From G963663775 sp963664255 (GTDB taxonomy: Bacteria > Bacillota > Clostridia > Oscillospirales > Butyricicoccaceae): 64,000 bases of DNA. The notes below the pieces were generated by a model. The model was given only the letters and a program-made list of their open reading frames with translations, made no database searches and was not told the DNA's origin. The stretch covers positions 124,001 to 188,000 of the forward strand of contig OY760938.1 of the NCBI GenBank assembly GCA_963664255.1, given 5' to 3'. Below are positions 9,703 to 18,773 of the stretch, piece after piece. How positions within the stretch are numbered: position 1 is the stretch's first letter; the number at the start of each line of letters is the position of its first letter. Both the position numbers and the translations under genes were made by a program.

Positions 9703-11024
9703 AACATACCAAGAAAAAGTTGAAAAACACCATGTTGAATGCCATGCTGGTCGTGCTGCTGTTGCTGCTGCTGGTGTTGATGCTGCTGACATGGGGGAAC
9801 GTGCTGCAACAAGCCGGTTGGAACGGTATGTGGAGCAGCTCGGTTGCATGGTTCGGTGACGGTGGCTATGTCAAGCGCGCAGGGGACGCACCGGCAACCT
9901 ACCCCACCAGTATCGCCATGACAGATGAAAGCGGCACATTGATTGGTGTTGTATATAATGAAAGCACCCTCGGGAGTTTTTATGTAGAAATCGCACCGCT
10001 CATGTCTGGCGCGCTGCAGCAAGTGACCCAGTTCATTCCCACCAGTGAAGGTGCGCTTCTTTCTGCCCTGCAGGAGGAAACGATTGTCATGCAGTATAGC
10101 ACAGCAATTCCTATGCGCTTGCTTCATGGCTGGTTGTCTGCACAGAATGCGGCAGATTTACCGGATACTGCAGAAATGCTGCTGCTGACGCGCAGCGGCG
10201 AACTTTTTATCCGCAGTGACAGCGAAAAAGGCGACTTGTATATGGCGCAAATAAGCATTGATGATGCAAATTGGGTGACGACAAGCCAAAATATCATGGG
10301 AACGGCGGTGCATTATGCTGGATTGCAGCCATCTGCGAGCTACCAAGGACTATATGCAGAAAGCTTGATTACAGACGCGCCGACACAATATGACGTGTTG
10401 CAAATGGAAATTCCGGATTTTGGCGACCCGGAGGATTCCAACGATTTGCAAACGCTTTTGCAAGCATTTGGATATAGTGCATATGCGCAATATGACATTG
10501 CCGAGGATGGAGAAACGCAAATTTTTGTGGAAAATTACAGTACACTTGAGATTTCGCCAACAGGGAAGATTCAATTCCAAGCAACTGCCATGACTGGTGG
10601 GCTATCGGATGATTTCAAAAATGATGAAGATAGCATTGATTCAGTGATTGCACAGGTGGATTTTTCGCAAGAATTGCTGACATCGGTGCTGCGGGCGGTT
10701 GGCTCAACTGCGGGCACTATGCTGCAAGCCGTACAAACCGTTTCAGAAGACACGTGTGTGCTGCAATTTTCGCAAGTGGTCAATGGAATCCCTGTGCAAA
10801 CCACGGAAAATCATCAATTTGCACAGTTTAAATTTCAAAATGATGTGTTGATTTCGGCAGAGTTATGGATATGCACGTATGCATCCAGCGACGAAAAACT
10901 GTATATTATGCCGGAAAAACAAGCCGCGGCTTCGATACAGGACGGAAAGCTGCATCAATATCAAATCGCATATATGGAAACGGATGCAGATGGTCGCGTG
11001 CTTCCGGTAGCCTGTTTGCAATAG
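9699..11024 (+). CDS. yycH: YycH-like WalK-associated membrane protein
   Basis: 441 residues with a single N-terminal membrane span (MLVVLLLLLLVLMLLTWGN, about residues 14-33) and a large extracytoplasmic domain. The primary sequence is weakly conserved. Identification as YycH rests on topology, on translational coupling to the kinase (ATGA overlap of 4 bases) and on the following YycI-like gene. In Bacillus and Staphylococcus, YycH and YycI act on WalK through their transmembrane helices. Direct effect here (activation or repression of the kinase) is not readable. Confidence 0.72.
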   Translation: MKHTKKKLKNTMLNAMLVVLLLLLLVLMLLTWGNVLQQAGWNGMWSSSVAWFGDGGYVKRAGDAPATYPTSIAMTDESGTLIGVVYNESTLGSFYVEIAPLMSGALQQVTQFIPTSEGALLSALQEETIVMQYSTAIPMRLLHGWLSAQNAADLPDTAEMLLLTRSGELFIRSDSEKGDLYMAQISIDDANWVTTSQNIMGTAVHYAGLQPSASYQGLYAESLITDAPTQYDVLQMEIPDFGDPEDSNDLQTLLQAFGYSAYAQYDIAEDGETQIFVENYSTLEISPTGKIQFQATAMTGGLSDDFKNDEDSIDSVIAQVDFSQELLTSVLRAVGSTAGTMLQAVQTVSEDTCVLQFSQVVNGIPVQTTENHQFAQFKFQNDVLISAELWICTYASSDEKLYIMPEKQAAASIQDGKLHQYQIAYMETDADGRVLPVACLQ

Positions 11025-11048
11025 AGAAAAGGAGAGAGGACAAATACC

Positions 11049-11876
11049 ATGCAATGGGATAAAGTAAAGGTCATCTTGTGCATCATCCTTTCTGTTGTGA
11101 ATCTCTTTTTCGGCGGAAATCTGCTTTGGCAGCATCTTTATCGCAGTTCTCAGCAAGCACATCTGCGGCAGGATATTGTGACCGTACTGCAGACCAAAGG
11201 GGTGGAAGTTGGCACATCCTTGGAGATTCCTGCACGCTGCAGTGCGATTGCGCTGGCATCCAATCGCGATACCGCGATGGAGGAGCAGGTTGCCAATGGG
11301 CTGCTGCAACAGCCTGTTCGGGAGGAAGATGCGGATGGAACCAATCGCTTTTCTGCACAAAACGGCACGATGACTTGGAAAAGTGATGGCTCTGTTGAGG
11401 CAACCATTTCCGGCGACAAAACGCAAGACATCCCGAGTAGCCCCTATGCATTGCGTCAGCGTGCACGCACGTTGTTGGAGCAATGCGGCTTTTCTCTGCG
11501 CGCGGCAACGTGGATGCTAGATAAAGAGACCCATACCGCCACTGTGACATCGACCATTGCGGGAAACCCGGTATTTGGTCGCAGCTTGTCGGTTTGTTTC
11601 CAAGAGAACGGGCGTATTTCGATAGCGGGAAGATGGAGCTTTGGCACACCATATGCGCGCACAGTCGACCAAGAGCAAACATATGAGGCGGGGGATGCCA
11701 TCTTGCGTTTTGCACAGGAAGGGCTTGGAATCGGCAAGATTGACGCGATGGAATTTGGGTATGCTATGGAGGTTGGAAATGCAGGCACGATTCAATTTTT
11801 ACCCGCATGGAGATTTACAACCGACCAAGGTGTTTATTTGGTGAATACCATCAAAACAAACCCGGAAATATCTTGA
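11049..11876 (+). CDS. yycI: YycI-like two-component regulatory protein
   Basis: 275 residues. The N-terminus MQWDKVKVILCIILSVVNLFFGG fits the YycI signature (aromatic residue, Lys-x-Lys, hydrophobic helix ending in an Asn-rich turn), followed by a YycH/YycI-type extracytoplasmic domain. It is preceded by AGGAGAGAGGA and lies 24 bases after the YycH-like gene. Its place between the kinase and a WalJ-type hydrolase supports the call. It probably forms a membrane complex with the YycH-like protein and WalK. Confidence 0.75.
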   Translation: MQWDKVKVILCIILSVVNLFFGGNLLWQHLYRSSQQAHLRQDIVTVLQTKGVEVGTSLEIPARCSAIALASNRDTAMEEQVANGLLQQPVREEDADGTNRFSAQNGTMTWKSDGSVEATISGDKTQDIPSSPYALRQRARTLLEQCGFSLRAATWMLDKETHTATVTSTIAGNPVFGRSLSVCFQENGRISIAGRWSFGTPYARTVDQEQTYEAGDAILRFAQEGLGIGKIDAMEFGYAMEVGNAGTIQFLPAWRFTTDQGVYLVNTIKTNPEIS

Positions 11877-11904
11877 TTATTATCGGTTTGTCCATAGATT
11901 TTCT

Positions 11905-11933
11905 TTGATTTTTAAAGCACATTATGCTACAAT
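11905..11933 (+). promoter_or_regulatory. Sigma-A-type promoter of murA
   Basis: TTGATT (11905-11910), a 17-base spacer, and TACAAT (11928-11933) with an extended -10 TGC. It lies in the 169-bp space before murA, so murA probably has its own promoter inside the wal cluster. Confidence 0.75.
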
Positions 11934-12045
11934 ATACTAGTATAGATGTGTATACGCACAGTCACAAAGACCGTGTTTTCGGAATAAATTAGGTTATACG
12001 CCGCGTTTGCCGCAGGCGCAGCCAATAAACGAGGAGAAGATAGGC

Positions 12046-13347
12046 TTGACGAAATATATTATCAATGGTGGAAACACCCTAAATGGTGAGGTCACAATCA
12101 GTGGCGCAAAAAATGCAGCGGTTGCAATTATTCCGGGAGCACTTCTTGTTGACGGTCCGTGCTGCATTGAAAATGTGCCTAAAATCATTGACGTAACCCT
12201 ACAGCTGGAGATTTTGCGTGAGCTTGGCGTGCAAATTCGTCTGACCAACAGCACCACGGTGGAAATCAGCGGCGAATGTCAAGTCAGCGGAAACAGCATT
12301 CCTTACGAGCTGATGCGCAAAATCCGTGCATCCTATTATCTGATTGGTGCATTGCTTGGTAAATATCACCATGCAGAGGTGGCAATGCCCGGTGGCTGTA
12401 ATTTCGGCGGGATTCGTCCGATTGACCAGCATATTAAGGGGTTTGAGGCATTGGGTGCGAAGATTTCGATTCATGAGGGCGGCTATATTCATGCGGACGC
12501 GCCAGATGGCTTGATTGGCGGACACGTGTATTTTGATGTGGTGTCGGTGGGTGCCACCATCAATATCATGTTGGCAGCTGTTTTAGCAAAAGGGCAAACC
12601 GTCATTGAAAATGCCGCAAAAGAGCCGCATATTGTGGATTTGGCAAACTTTTTGAATGCAATGGGTGCCAATGTCAAGGGCGCGGGCACAGATGTGATTA
12701 AAATCCACGGCGTGGAAAAATTGCATGGCGGAACATATTCGATTATTCCAGACCAAATTGAAGCAGGTACGTATATGGCGGCTGTGGCAGCGACAGGCGG
12801 TCAAGTGCTGGTTAAAAACGTGATTCCGAAGCATCTGGAGTGCATCACGGCGAAGCTGACCGAAATGGGCGTGGAAATTGATGAGTTCGATGATGCGGTG
12901 TTGGTGCGACGCACTGGACCGCTGACACGCACCAATCTGAAAACCCTGCCATATCCGGGATTTCCAACAGATATGCAGCCACAGCTGACAACGGCGCTGT
13001 GCTTGGCGGAAGGCACCAGTATTATTACCGAGGGTGTGTGGGATAATCGCTATCGCTACACCGAAGAGTTGGCTCGTATGGGTGCAAATATCCATGTGGA
13101 TGGAAAAATTGCCGTGGTAGAAGGCGTGAAGGAACTGACGGGTGCGCCGGTTCGTGCCTATGATTTGCGTGCAGGTGCAGCCATGGTCATCGCCGGACTG
13201 GCGGCAAAGGGCGTGACACAGGTAGAGCAAGTCACCAATATCGAGCGTGGCTATGAAAATATGGTAGAAAAGCTGATGGCAATCGGTGCGGATATGTATC
13301 GCGCAGAGATTCCCGAAACAGAGATGATTCTGCCAGAAGCACAGTAA
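12046..13347 (+). CDS. murA: UDP-N-acetylglucosamine 1-carboxyvinyltransferase
   Basis: First committed step of peptidoglycan synthesis: transfer of enolpyruvate from PEP to UDP-GlcNAc. 433 residues from the TTG at 12046, which follows GAGGAGAAG and gives the classical N-terminus TKYIINGGNTLNGEVTISG. An upstream in-frame TTG at 12007 has no such site. The catalytic Cys118 is present in MPGGCNFGGIRPID, so the enzyme has the fosfomycin-sensitive form (a Cys-to-Asp change gives resistance in other bacteria). It sits between yycI and walJ, an insertion into the usual wal gene order. Confidence 0.96.
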   Translation: MTKYIINGGNTLNGEVTISGAKNAAVAIIPGALLVDGPCCIENVPKIIDVTLQLEILRELGVQIRLTNSTTVEISGECQVSGNSIPYELMRKIRASYYLIGALLGKYHHAEVAMPGGCNFGGIRPIDQHIKGFEALGAKISIHEGGYIHADAPDGLIGGHVYFDVVSVGATINIMLAAVLAKGQTVIENAAKEPHIVDLANFLNAMGANVKGAGTDVIKIHGVEKLHGGTYSIIPDQIEAGTYMAAVAATGGQVLVKNVIPKHLECITAKLTEMGVEIDEFDDAVLVRRTGPLTRTNLKTLPYPGFPTDMQPQLTTALCLAEGTSIITEGVWDNRYRYTEELARMGANIHVDGKIAVVEGVKELTGAPVRAYDLRAGAAMVIAGLAAKGVTQVEQVTNIERGYENMVEKLMAIGADMYRAEIPETEMILPEAQ

Positions 13348-13369
13348 ATAGAACACGACGAAGCGGGTT

Positions 13370-13402
13370 AATCCAAGCGGGGACATTGTCCCCGCTTGGA
13401 TT
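13370..13402 (+). terminator. GC-rich 15-bp perfect hairpin between murA and walJ
   Basis: AATCCAAGCGGGGAC (13370-13384) and its exact complement (13388-13402) are separated by 3 bases. No T-run follows; walJ's ribosome binding site begins 8 bases later. Terminator or processing hairpin. Confidence 0.6.
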
Positions 13403-13418
13403 ATATTCAGAGGAGAAA

Positions 13419-14231
13419 ATGGAAAAACGATACTATTTTAGCATTGCAAGCGGCTCTAGTGGCAACTGCGGATTATATTATCATAAGGGAAATGCCGTTT
13501 TGATTGATTTGGGCGTGTCGGTGAGGAAGCTTCGGCAGGCATTGGAAAAGTTTGCGTTGGACATTCCGGACTTGCGCGCAATCCTATTGACGCACGAACA
13601 TGTCGACCACGTCAAGGGATTGGCAACCTTGACAAAAAAATATCAGGTGCCAATTTATGCAACGCAAGGTACAGGCGAAGCGTTGTGTGAAAAGTTGCCG
13701 CAAATTGCGCCGATGCTGCACAAAGTATCGCAATGGAAAGCATTTGCGCTGGAGCATATCACGGTCACGCCGTTTTTGACGCCGCATGATGCCATGGAGA
13801 GCTGCGGATATGTGCTGTCGGATGCGGATACGGCATTTGGTTACTGCACCGATTTGGGCTTTGTGCCGCAAGCGGTGCAAAACATCCTAAATGGCTGTGA
13901 CGCTGTGGTGCTGGAGTCTAACCATGACCCCTATATGCTCCAGACAGGACCATATCCGGCATATTTGAAACGACGTATCTTAGGTGCGCAGGGACATCTT
14001 TCCAATGCAGACTGTGCAGTTTGTGCCGTGACGCTCGCAAAGAATGGCACAAAGCACATTATTTTATCCCATTTGAGTGAGCAGAACAACTCGCCGCTGC
14101 TGGCATTTCGAGAAACAAAGTGTGCATTGGATGCCAGCGGTCTTTCGTGCGAACTGTATGTTGCACCCCGTGATATGATGGAAGAGCCAGTTGCGTTGCA
14201 TGGTGCGGAGGAACTGCTATGCTGTCCGTGA
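13419..14231 (+). CDS. walJ: Metallo-beta-lactamase-fold hydrolase WalJ (YycJ)-like
   Basis: 270 residues from ATG 13419, which follows AGAGGAG; the frame extends upstream only through the palindromic hairpin. MBL fold: SIASGSSGNCGLYY near the N-terminus is the YycJ family signature, and LLTHEHVDHVKGL carries the HxHxDH metal motif. The later His/Asp ligands lie in TPHDAMESCGY, GYCTDLGF and SNHD. YycJ/WalJ has been linked to coordination of cell division with DNA replication and to exonuclease-like activity. It overlaps rlmH by 13 bases, the arrangement seen in Bacillus and Staphylococcus. Confidence 0.9.
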   Translation: MEKRYYFSIASGSSGNCGLYYHKGNAVLIDLGVSVRKLRQALEKFALDIPDLRAILLTHEHVDHVKGLATLTKKYQVPIYATQGTGEALCEKLPQIAPMLHKVSQWKAFALEHITVTPFLTPHDAMESCGYVLSDADTAFGYCTDLGFVPQAVQNILNGCDAVVLESNHDPYMLQTGPYPAYLKRRILGAQGHLSNADCAVCAVTLAKNGTKHIILSHLSEQNNSPLLAFRETKCALDASGLSCELYVAPRDMMEEPVALHGAEELLCCP

Positions 14232-14701
14232 AAATCATTTGCGTTGGCAAGCTAGGAGAAAAATTTTGGGCACAGGCCGTTGCAGAATATGAAAAAAGGC
14301 TCTCGGCGTATTGCAAACTGGAGATTACAGAGCTGACAGAGCAGAGATTGCCGCAGGCACCTGCACCGGGAGAAATTAAAACCGCATTGGAACGGGAGGC
14401 AGACGCCATCTGCGCCAAAATTCCGCAGGGGGCAGCGGTCATTGCGCTGTGTATTGAGGGAAAGCCGATGTCCAGCGAAGCCTTTGCCGAAAAACTGGGC
14501 GGTATGATGGTCAGTGGCACCTCTAAAATATGCCTTCTTATCGGTGGCTCCTGTGGCTTATCCGAAACGTTGAAACAGCAGGCGCAGGTGCGGTTATCCA
14601 TGTCACCGATGACATTCCCGCATCATCTGGCACGTGTGATGGTGTTGGAACAACTCTATCGAGCACTGAATATTTTAGACGGCGGGAAATATCATAAATA
14701 A
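14219..14701 (+). CDS. rlmH: 23S rRNA pseudouridine-1915 N3-methyltransferase RlmH
   Basis: 160 residues, a SPOUT-class methyltransferase. The N-terminus VKIICVGKLGEKFW, LLIGGSCGLSE (the knot/SAM loop) and the C-terminus MTFPHHLARVMVLEQLYRALNILDGGKYHK are diagnostic. It methylates pseudouridine 1915 in helix 69 of 23S rRNA. ATG 14219 is 6 bases after GGAGGAA. GTG 14228 would match the usual protein start but is too far from the site. It closes the wal cluster. Confidence 0.95.
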   Translation: MLSVKIICVGKLGEKFWAQAVAEYEKRLSAYCKLEITELTEQRLPQAPAPGEIKTALEREADAICAKIPQGAAVIALCIEGKPMSSEAFAEKLGGMMVSGTSKICLLIGGSCGLSETLKQQAQVRLSMSPMTFPHHLARVMVLEQLYRALNILDGGKYHK

Positions 14702-14782
14702 CGCACCGCACAAAAGAATAAAAAGTCGAACCGCCGAAGAAATTGGTATTTTGAATCCTTTTGGCTTTCTTTGCGCACAGTA

Positions 14783-14811
14783 TTGACTTTGCAGAATGAT
14801 TCAGCTATTAT
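14783..14811 (+). promoter_or_regulatory. Promoter of the spe operon
   Basis: TTGACT (14783-14788), 17-base spacer, TATTAT (14806-14811), 31 bases before the speD start. Confidence 0.7.
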
Positions 14812-14842
14812 GATAATGTTTAAATGACCTTGGAAGGGTGGA

Positions 14843-15661
14843 ATGTTCGGGTTGGAAAACAAGCTGAAGTTATACGGCTTTAACAACCTCACAAAAACAC
14901 TTAGCTTTAACATCTATGATGTGTGCTATGCAAAGAGTGAGCGAGAGCAAAAAGACTATATTGAATATATTGATGAGCAATATAATTCGGAACGTTTGAC
15001 CAATATTTTATGCAAAGTAACAGAGATTATTGGGGCAAATGTTCTGAATATCAGCAAGCAGGATTATGACCCGCAGGGAGCATCTGTCACCATTTTGCTG
15101 ACAGAAAAAGCGTTGCCGGTGAGCATGATTGATGAATCCTGCAACCGTGGAGAAATTGATATTTTGGCGACACGTGACAGCGTGGTCAGTCATTTGGATA
15201 AAAGCCATATCACCGTGCACACCTATCCGGAATATCATCCAGATAATGCGATTGCAACCTTTCGGGTAGATATTGATGTATCCACTTGCGGACAGGTATC
15301 ACCATTGACGGCGCTGAATTATTTGATTGGTTCGTTTGATTCCGATATTATTACGGCGGATTATCGTGTGCGAGGTTTTACACGTGATGTCAGCGGAAAA
15401 AAATTGTTTTTAGACCATGACATAACGTCCATTCAGGATTATATTGATGACAAAACCTTGGAACGATATGACGCGATGGATGTTAATGTATATCAATCAA
15501 ATATTTTTCATACAAAGCTCTTGATTAAAGAAATTGACTTGCAGAATTATTTGTTTAACACAGATGTCTATGAAATCAGCCCGAAACGGCGATTGACGAT
15601 TTCTGAAAATCTGCGGCGGGAAATGATTGAAATCTACAGCGGCATGAACATTTATAAGTGA
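14843..15661 (+). CDS. speD: S-adenosylmethionine decarboxylase proenzyme
   Basis: 272 residues, the size of the E. coli-type (class 1A) enzyme. It self-cleaves before Ser121 in HLDKSHITVHTYPE to make the pyruvoyl cofactor, then decarboxylates SAM to give the aminopropyl donor for spermidine synthesis. The cleavage region matches the E. coli motif closely. An AAGG-type site (GGAAGG) lies upstream of the ATG. It is the first gene of a three-gene polyamine operon. The class 1A form rather than the short Bacillus-type SpeH is a point of note. Confidence 0.95.
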   Translation: MFGLENKLKLYGFNNLTKTLSFNIYDVCYAKSEREQKDYIEYIDEQYNSERLTNILCKVTEIIGANVLNISKQDYDPQGASVTILLTEKALPVSMIDESCNRGEIDILATRDSVVSHLDKSHITVHTYPEYHPDNAIATFRVDIDVSTCGQVSPLTALNYLIGSFDSDIITADYRVRGFTRDVSGKKLFLDHDITSIQDYIDDKTLERYDAMDVNVYQSNIFHTKLLIKEIDLQNYLFNTDVYEISPKRRLTISENLRREMIEIYSGMNIYK

Positions 15662-15669
15662 GGCGAGAC

Positions 15670-17136
15670 ATGAAAAATGAAGTGATGCTTCCACAAGAAG
15701 TTGCACCCATCATGCAGGCACTGCAGCAATTTAAACGAATGCGCGTGGTGCCATTTGATGTGCCGGGACATAAGCGTGGGCGTGGGAATCCGGAACTGTC
15801 AGAGTTTTTGGGAGAGAAATGTGTTTCATTGGATGTGAATTCCATGAAACCGCTGGATAATTTGTGCCATCCGGTTTCGGTGATTCGGGATGCAGAGAAT
15901 TTGGCAGCGCAAGCATTTGGTGCAGCGCACGCGTTCTTTATGGTGGGAGGCACCACTTCGTCGGTGCAGTCCATGGTGATGTCGGTCTGCAAGCAGGGCG
16001 ATAAGATTATTATGCCACGCAATGTGCACCGCAGCGCAATCAATGCCTTGATTTTGTCAGGCGCAACACCGGTTTATGTGAATCCAGGAAACAATCAGAA
16101 GCTTGGCATTCCGTTGGGGATGTCTGTCAGCGCGGTGGAAAAGGCGATTGTGGAGCATCCGGATGCGGTTGCGGTGCTGGTGAACAATCCAACGTATTAC
16201 GGCGTTTGCTCTAATTTGCGTGCCATTTGTGAGTTGGCACATACGCATGGTATGAAAGTGCTGGCGGATGAAGCACATGGCACGCATTTTTACTTTGGGG
16301 ACAATCTTCCGCCGTCTGCAATGTCGGTGGGGGCAGATATGGCAGCGGTCAGTATGCACAAATCCGGCGGCAGTTTAACCCAAAGCTCGTTTCTGCTAAT
16401 TGGGCCAAGCATGAGCGAAGGACATGTGCGCCAAATTATCAACTTGACACAGACGACCAGTGGCTCTTATTTGCTGATGTCTTCTTTGGATGTTTCCAGA
16501 CGGAATCTTGCGCTGCATGGCAAGCATATTTTCGCACGTGTTTGTGAAAACGCGGACTATGCGCGCGAAGAAATCAACAAAATCGGCGGATATTATGCCT
16601 TCGGCAAGGAATGCATAGATGGGGATGCATTTTATGATTTCGATACGACCAAGCTGTCGGTGCATACCAGAGATATTGGCTTGGCAGGCATCGAAGTGTA
16701 TGATATTCTGCGCGATGAATATGATATTCAGATTGAATTTGGTGATATTGGCAACATTTTAGCCTATTTATCTGTGGGTGACCGTGCACAAGATATTGAG
16801 CGATTGGTTGCTGCCTTGGCAGAAATCCGTCGCCTGCACGCCGGCAGCCCAGTGGGTATGCTGGACCATGAATACATCGACCCGCAGGTGGAAATGCCGC
16901 CGCAAAAGGCATTTTATGCAGAAACGGTGACCGTACCCATGGCAGACAGCAAGGGCGAAATTTGCAGTGAATTTGTCATGTGTTATCCGCCCGGAATCCC
17001 AATTCTTGCACCAGGGGAACGCATTACAGCGGACATCCTGGAATATATCGAGTATGCAAAGCGCAAAGGATGTTTTTTGACAGGAACACAGGATGTTGCG
17101 ATTGAGCATATCAATATCATTAAAGGAGACACATGA
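15670..17136 (+). CDS. speA: PLP-dependent Orn/Lys/Arg decarboxylase (probable arginine decarboxylase)
   Basis: 488 residues, the length of Bacillus SpeA (fold I, short form without the N-terminal wing of the inducible enzymes). The PLP Schiff-base lysine is Lys231 in SMHKSGGSLTQSS; the region VPFDVPGHKRGRG and ADEAHGTHFYF (Asp that binds the pyridine nitrogen) are conserved. Substrate cannot be told from sequence alone: arginine, lysine or ornithine are all possible in this family. With speD and speE on either side, arginine decarboxylation to agmatine is the first guess. No agmatinase (speB) is in the window. The frame opens at GTG 15658, but ATG 15670 is the better start. Confidence 0.85.
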   Translation: MKNEVMLPQEVAPIMQALQQFKRMRVVPFDVPGHKRGRGNPELSEFLGEKCVSLDVNSMKPLDNLCHPVSVIRDAENLAAQAFGAAHAFFMVGGTTSSVQSMVMSVCKQGDKIIMPRNVHRSAINALILSGATPVYVNPGNNQKLGIPLGMSVSAVEKAIVEHPDAVAVLVNNPTYYGVCSNLRAICELAHTHGMKVLADEAHGTHFYFGDNLPPSAMSVGADMAAVSMHKSGGSLTQSSFLLIGPSMSEGHVRQIINLTQTTSGSYLLMSSLDVSRRNLALHGKHIFARVCENADYAREEINKIGGYYAFGKECIDGDAFYDFDTTKLSVHTRDIGLAGIEVYDILRDEYDIQIEFGDIGNILAYLSVGDRAQDIERLVAALAEIRRLHAGSPVGMLDHEYIDPQVEMPPQKAFYAETVTVPMADSKGEICSEFVMCYPPGIPILAPGERITADILEYIEYAKRKGCFLTGTQDVAIEHINIIKGDT

Positions 17137-17999
17137 TGGATTTATGGTTTACAGAGCAGCATACCGAGCATGTTCGTTTTTCCATTCAAGTGGACCGGCA
17201 GATTTATAGCGCAAAGAGCGATTTTCAGCGCATTGATATTTTTGAAAGCGTGGAATTTGGACGTTTTTTGACGCTGGACGGCTATATGATGCTGACGGAA
17301 AAAGATGAATTCATTTACCATGATATGATTGTGCATGTTCCGATGGCAGTCAATCCAAACATCAAAAAGGTGCTGATTATTGGCGCAGGGGATGGCGGTG
17401 CAGTGCGCGAACTGACGAGATATTCCACCATTGAGCAGGTTGACATGGTAGAAATCGATGAAATGGTGGTGGATGCTTGCAGGCTGTATTTGCCGCATAC
17501 GGCATGTGCGTTTGATGACCCCCGCGTGAACCTGTTCTTTGCGGATGGTTTGAAATTTGTGCGCAAACCGGAAAATGAATATGATTTGATTATTGTCGAC
17601 TCCACCGACCCATTTGGACCTGGCGAGGGATTGTTCACACGTGAATTTTATGGAAACTGCTTCAAAGCACTGAAAGCGGATGGGATTTTGGTGAATCAGC
17701 ACGAAAGCCCGTATTATGAAAATGATGCGCAGGCATGCCAGCGTGCACACCGTCGCATCAAAGAGTGTTTTCCGATTTCACAGGTTTACCAAGCGCATAT
17801 TCCAACGTACCCTTCTGGGCATTGGCTGTTTGGCTTCGCTTCCAAAAAATATGATCCGATTCAAGATTTACAGCAAGAGCATTGGAATTCACTGGGAATC
17901 CAAACGCAGTATTATAATACAAATTTGCATATGGGTGCATTTGCTTTGCCGAATTATGTACAGGCACTTTTGCAATCTGCTGAGGAGCAACGGCTGTGA
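17133..17999 (+). CDS. speE: Polyamine aminopropyltransferase (spermidine synthase)
   Basis: 288 residues. It transfers the aminopropyl group from decarboxylated SAM to an amine acceptor. The family motif GAGDGGAVREL and VEIDEMVVDACR bind the nucleoside; the catalytic Asp lies in IIVDSTDPFGPGEGLF. It overlaps the decarboxylase stop by 4 bases and has an AAAGGAG site, so translation is coupled. The acceptor is probably putrescine; agmatine (giving aminopropylagmatine) or cadaverine cannot be excluded because no agmatinase is nearby. Confidence 0.94.
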   Translation: MMDLWFTEQHTEHVRFSIQVDRQIYSAKSDFQRIDIFESVEFGRFLTLDGYMMLTEKDEFIYHDMIVHVPMAVNPNIKKVLIIGAGDGGAVRELTRYSTIEQVDMVEIDEMVVDACRLYLPHTACAFDDPRVNLFFADGLKFVRKPENEYDLIIVDSTDPFGPGEGLFTREFYGNCFKALKADGILVNQHESPYYENDAQACQRAHRRIKECFPISQVYQAHIPTYPSGHWLFGFASKKYDPIQDLQQEHWNSLGIQTQYYNTNLHMGAFALPNYVQALLQSAEEQRL

Positions 18000-18148
18000 A
18001 GTCAGCTTTTTTTGCAAACATTGCGCACAAGTTCATAAAAAATTGCGGATAGGAAATGCAGCGGGAAACGGTTTTCTGGAAACAGAGCATCGTTTCTCGT
18101 TCTGCTTTTACACTTTTCGAGGGATTCAGATGAGGGAGATAAAGAAAA

Positions 18149-18649
18149 ATGTATCGCATACCCAAAATTAATCGGCTGTTTCTGGAAATGATGGCGTGCT
18201 ATATGGGTGACGCAAAACGGATTCAGCATTTCACCAAAGTGCATAGCTATGCAAAGCTCATTGGTGAATGTGAAGGCTTGGAGCAGGATGAGATGTTCAC
18301 ATTGGAAACGGTGGCGCTTGTACACGACATCGGCATTAAGGTTTGTGAAGAAAAGTATGGAACTTGCACCGGAAAACAGCAGGAACAGGAAGGTCCTGCG
18401 CTGGCGCGCGCACTTTTAGAGCGTTTGGAGTATAAAAAAGAGCACATTGACGAAGTGTGCTATATCGTTGCACATCATCACACCTATCAAAATATCAGCA
18501 GGAAGGCGCACCAAATCTTGATTGAAGCCGATTTTTTGGTGAACTTATTGGAAGATGCGGTGCCAAAGGATGGCTGTAAACGCGCATTGGATTTGATTTT
18601 TCGTACAGCGACCGGAAAAACCATTTGCCAAACCATGTTTCATATCTGA
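18149..18649 (+). CDS. HD-domain phosphohydrolase-like protein
   Basis: 166 residues. His32 (KVHSYAK), the HD pair His59-Asp60 (LVHDIGIKVCE) and AHHHTYQ supply the metal ligands of an HD domain. Small single-domain HD proteins hydrolyse nucleotides or other phosphates, but the substrate is unknown. It lies 149 bp after speE in the same direction; that interval shows no clear promoter or terminator, so co-transcription with the spe genes is possible. Confidence 0.75.
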   Translation: MYRIPKINRLFLEMMACYMGDAKRIQHFTKVHSYAKLIGECEGLEQDEMFTLETVALVHDIGIKVCEEKYGTCTGKQQEQEGPALARALLERLEYKKEHIDEVCYIVAHHHTYQNISRKAHQILIEADFLVNLLEDAVPKDGCKRALDLIFRTATGKTICQTMFHI

Positions 18650-18735
18650 AACAAAATGCAATGTCAGGGGTGCATTGGGGTAGATGGGATAAAACGAAAA
18701 AAATGAAAATTGCCCTTTATTAAAGACAGAAAGTT

Positions 18736-18744
18736 TGGTATAAT
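18736..18744 (+). promoter_or_regulatory. Extended -10 promoter of ligA
   Basis: TGGTATAAT (18736-18744), a perfect extended -10 element; the -35 region (TTTATT) is weak. It lies 30 bases before ligA. Confidence 0.6.
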
Positions 18745-18773
18745 AAGCAAGTATGTGATAAAAGGAGAGCAAT

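Noticed and set aside
9750..9790. CTG-rich repeat (leucine run) at the YycH-like N-terminus
   Set aside because: It encodes the membrane anchor; the repeat follows from leucine codon use.
12583..13386. Long minus-strand frame (267 codons) within murA
   Set aside because: Complementary shadow of a conserved gene; it begins inside the 13370-13402 palindrome and has no homology.
17716..18171. Open frame of 151 codons overlapping speE and the gap before the HD gene
   Set aside because: Most of it is a shadow of speE; the rest in the 149-bp gap shows no protein-like character or ribosome binding site.
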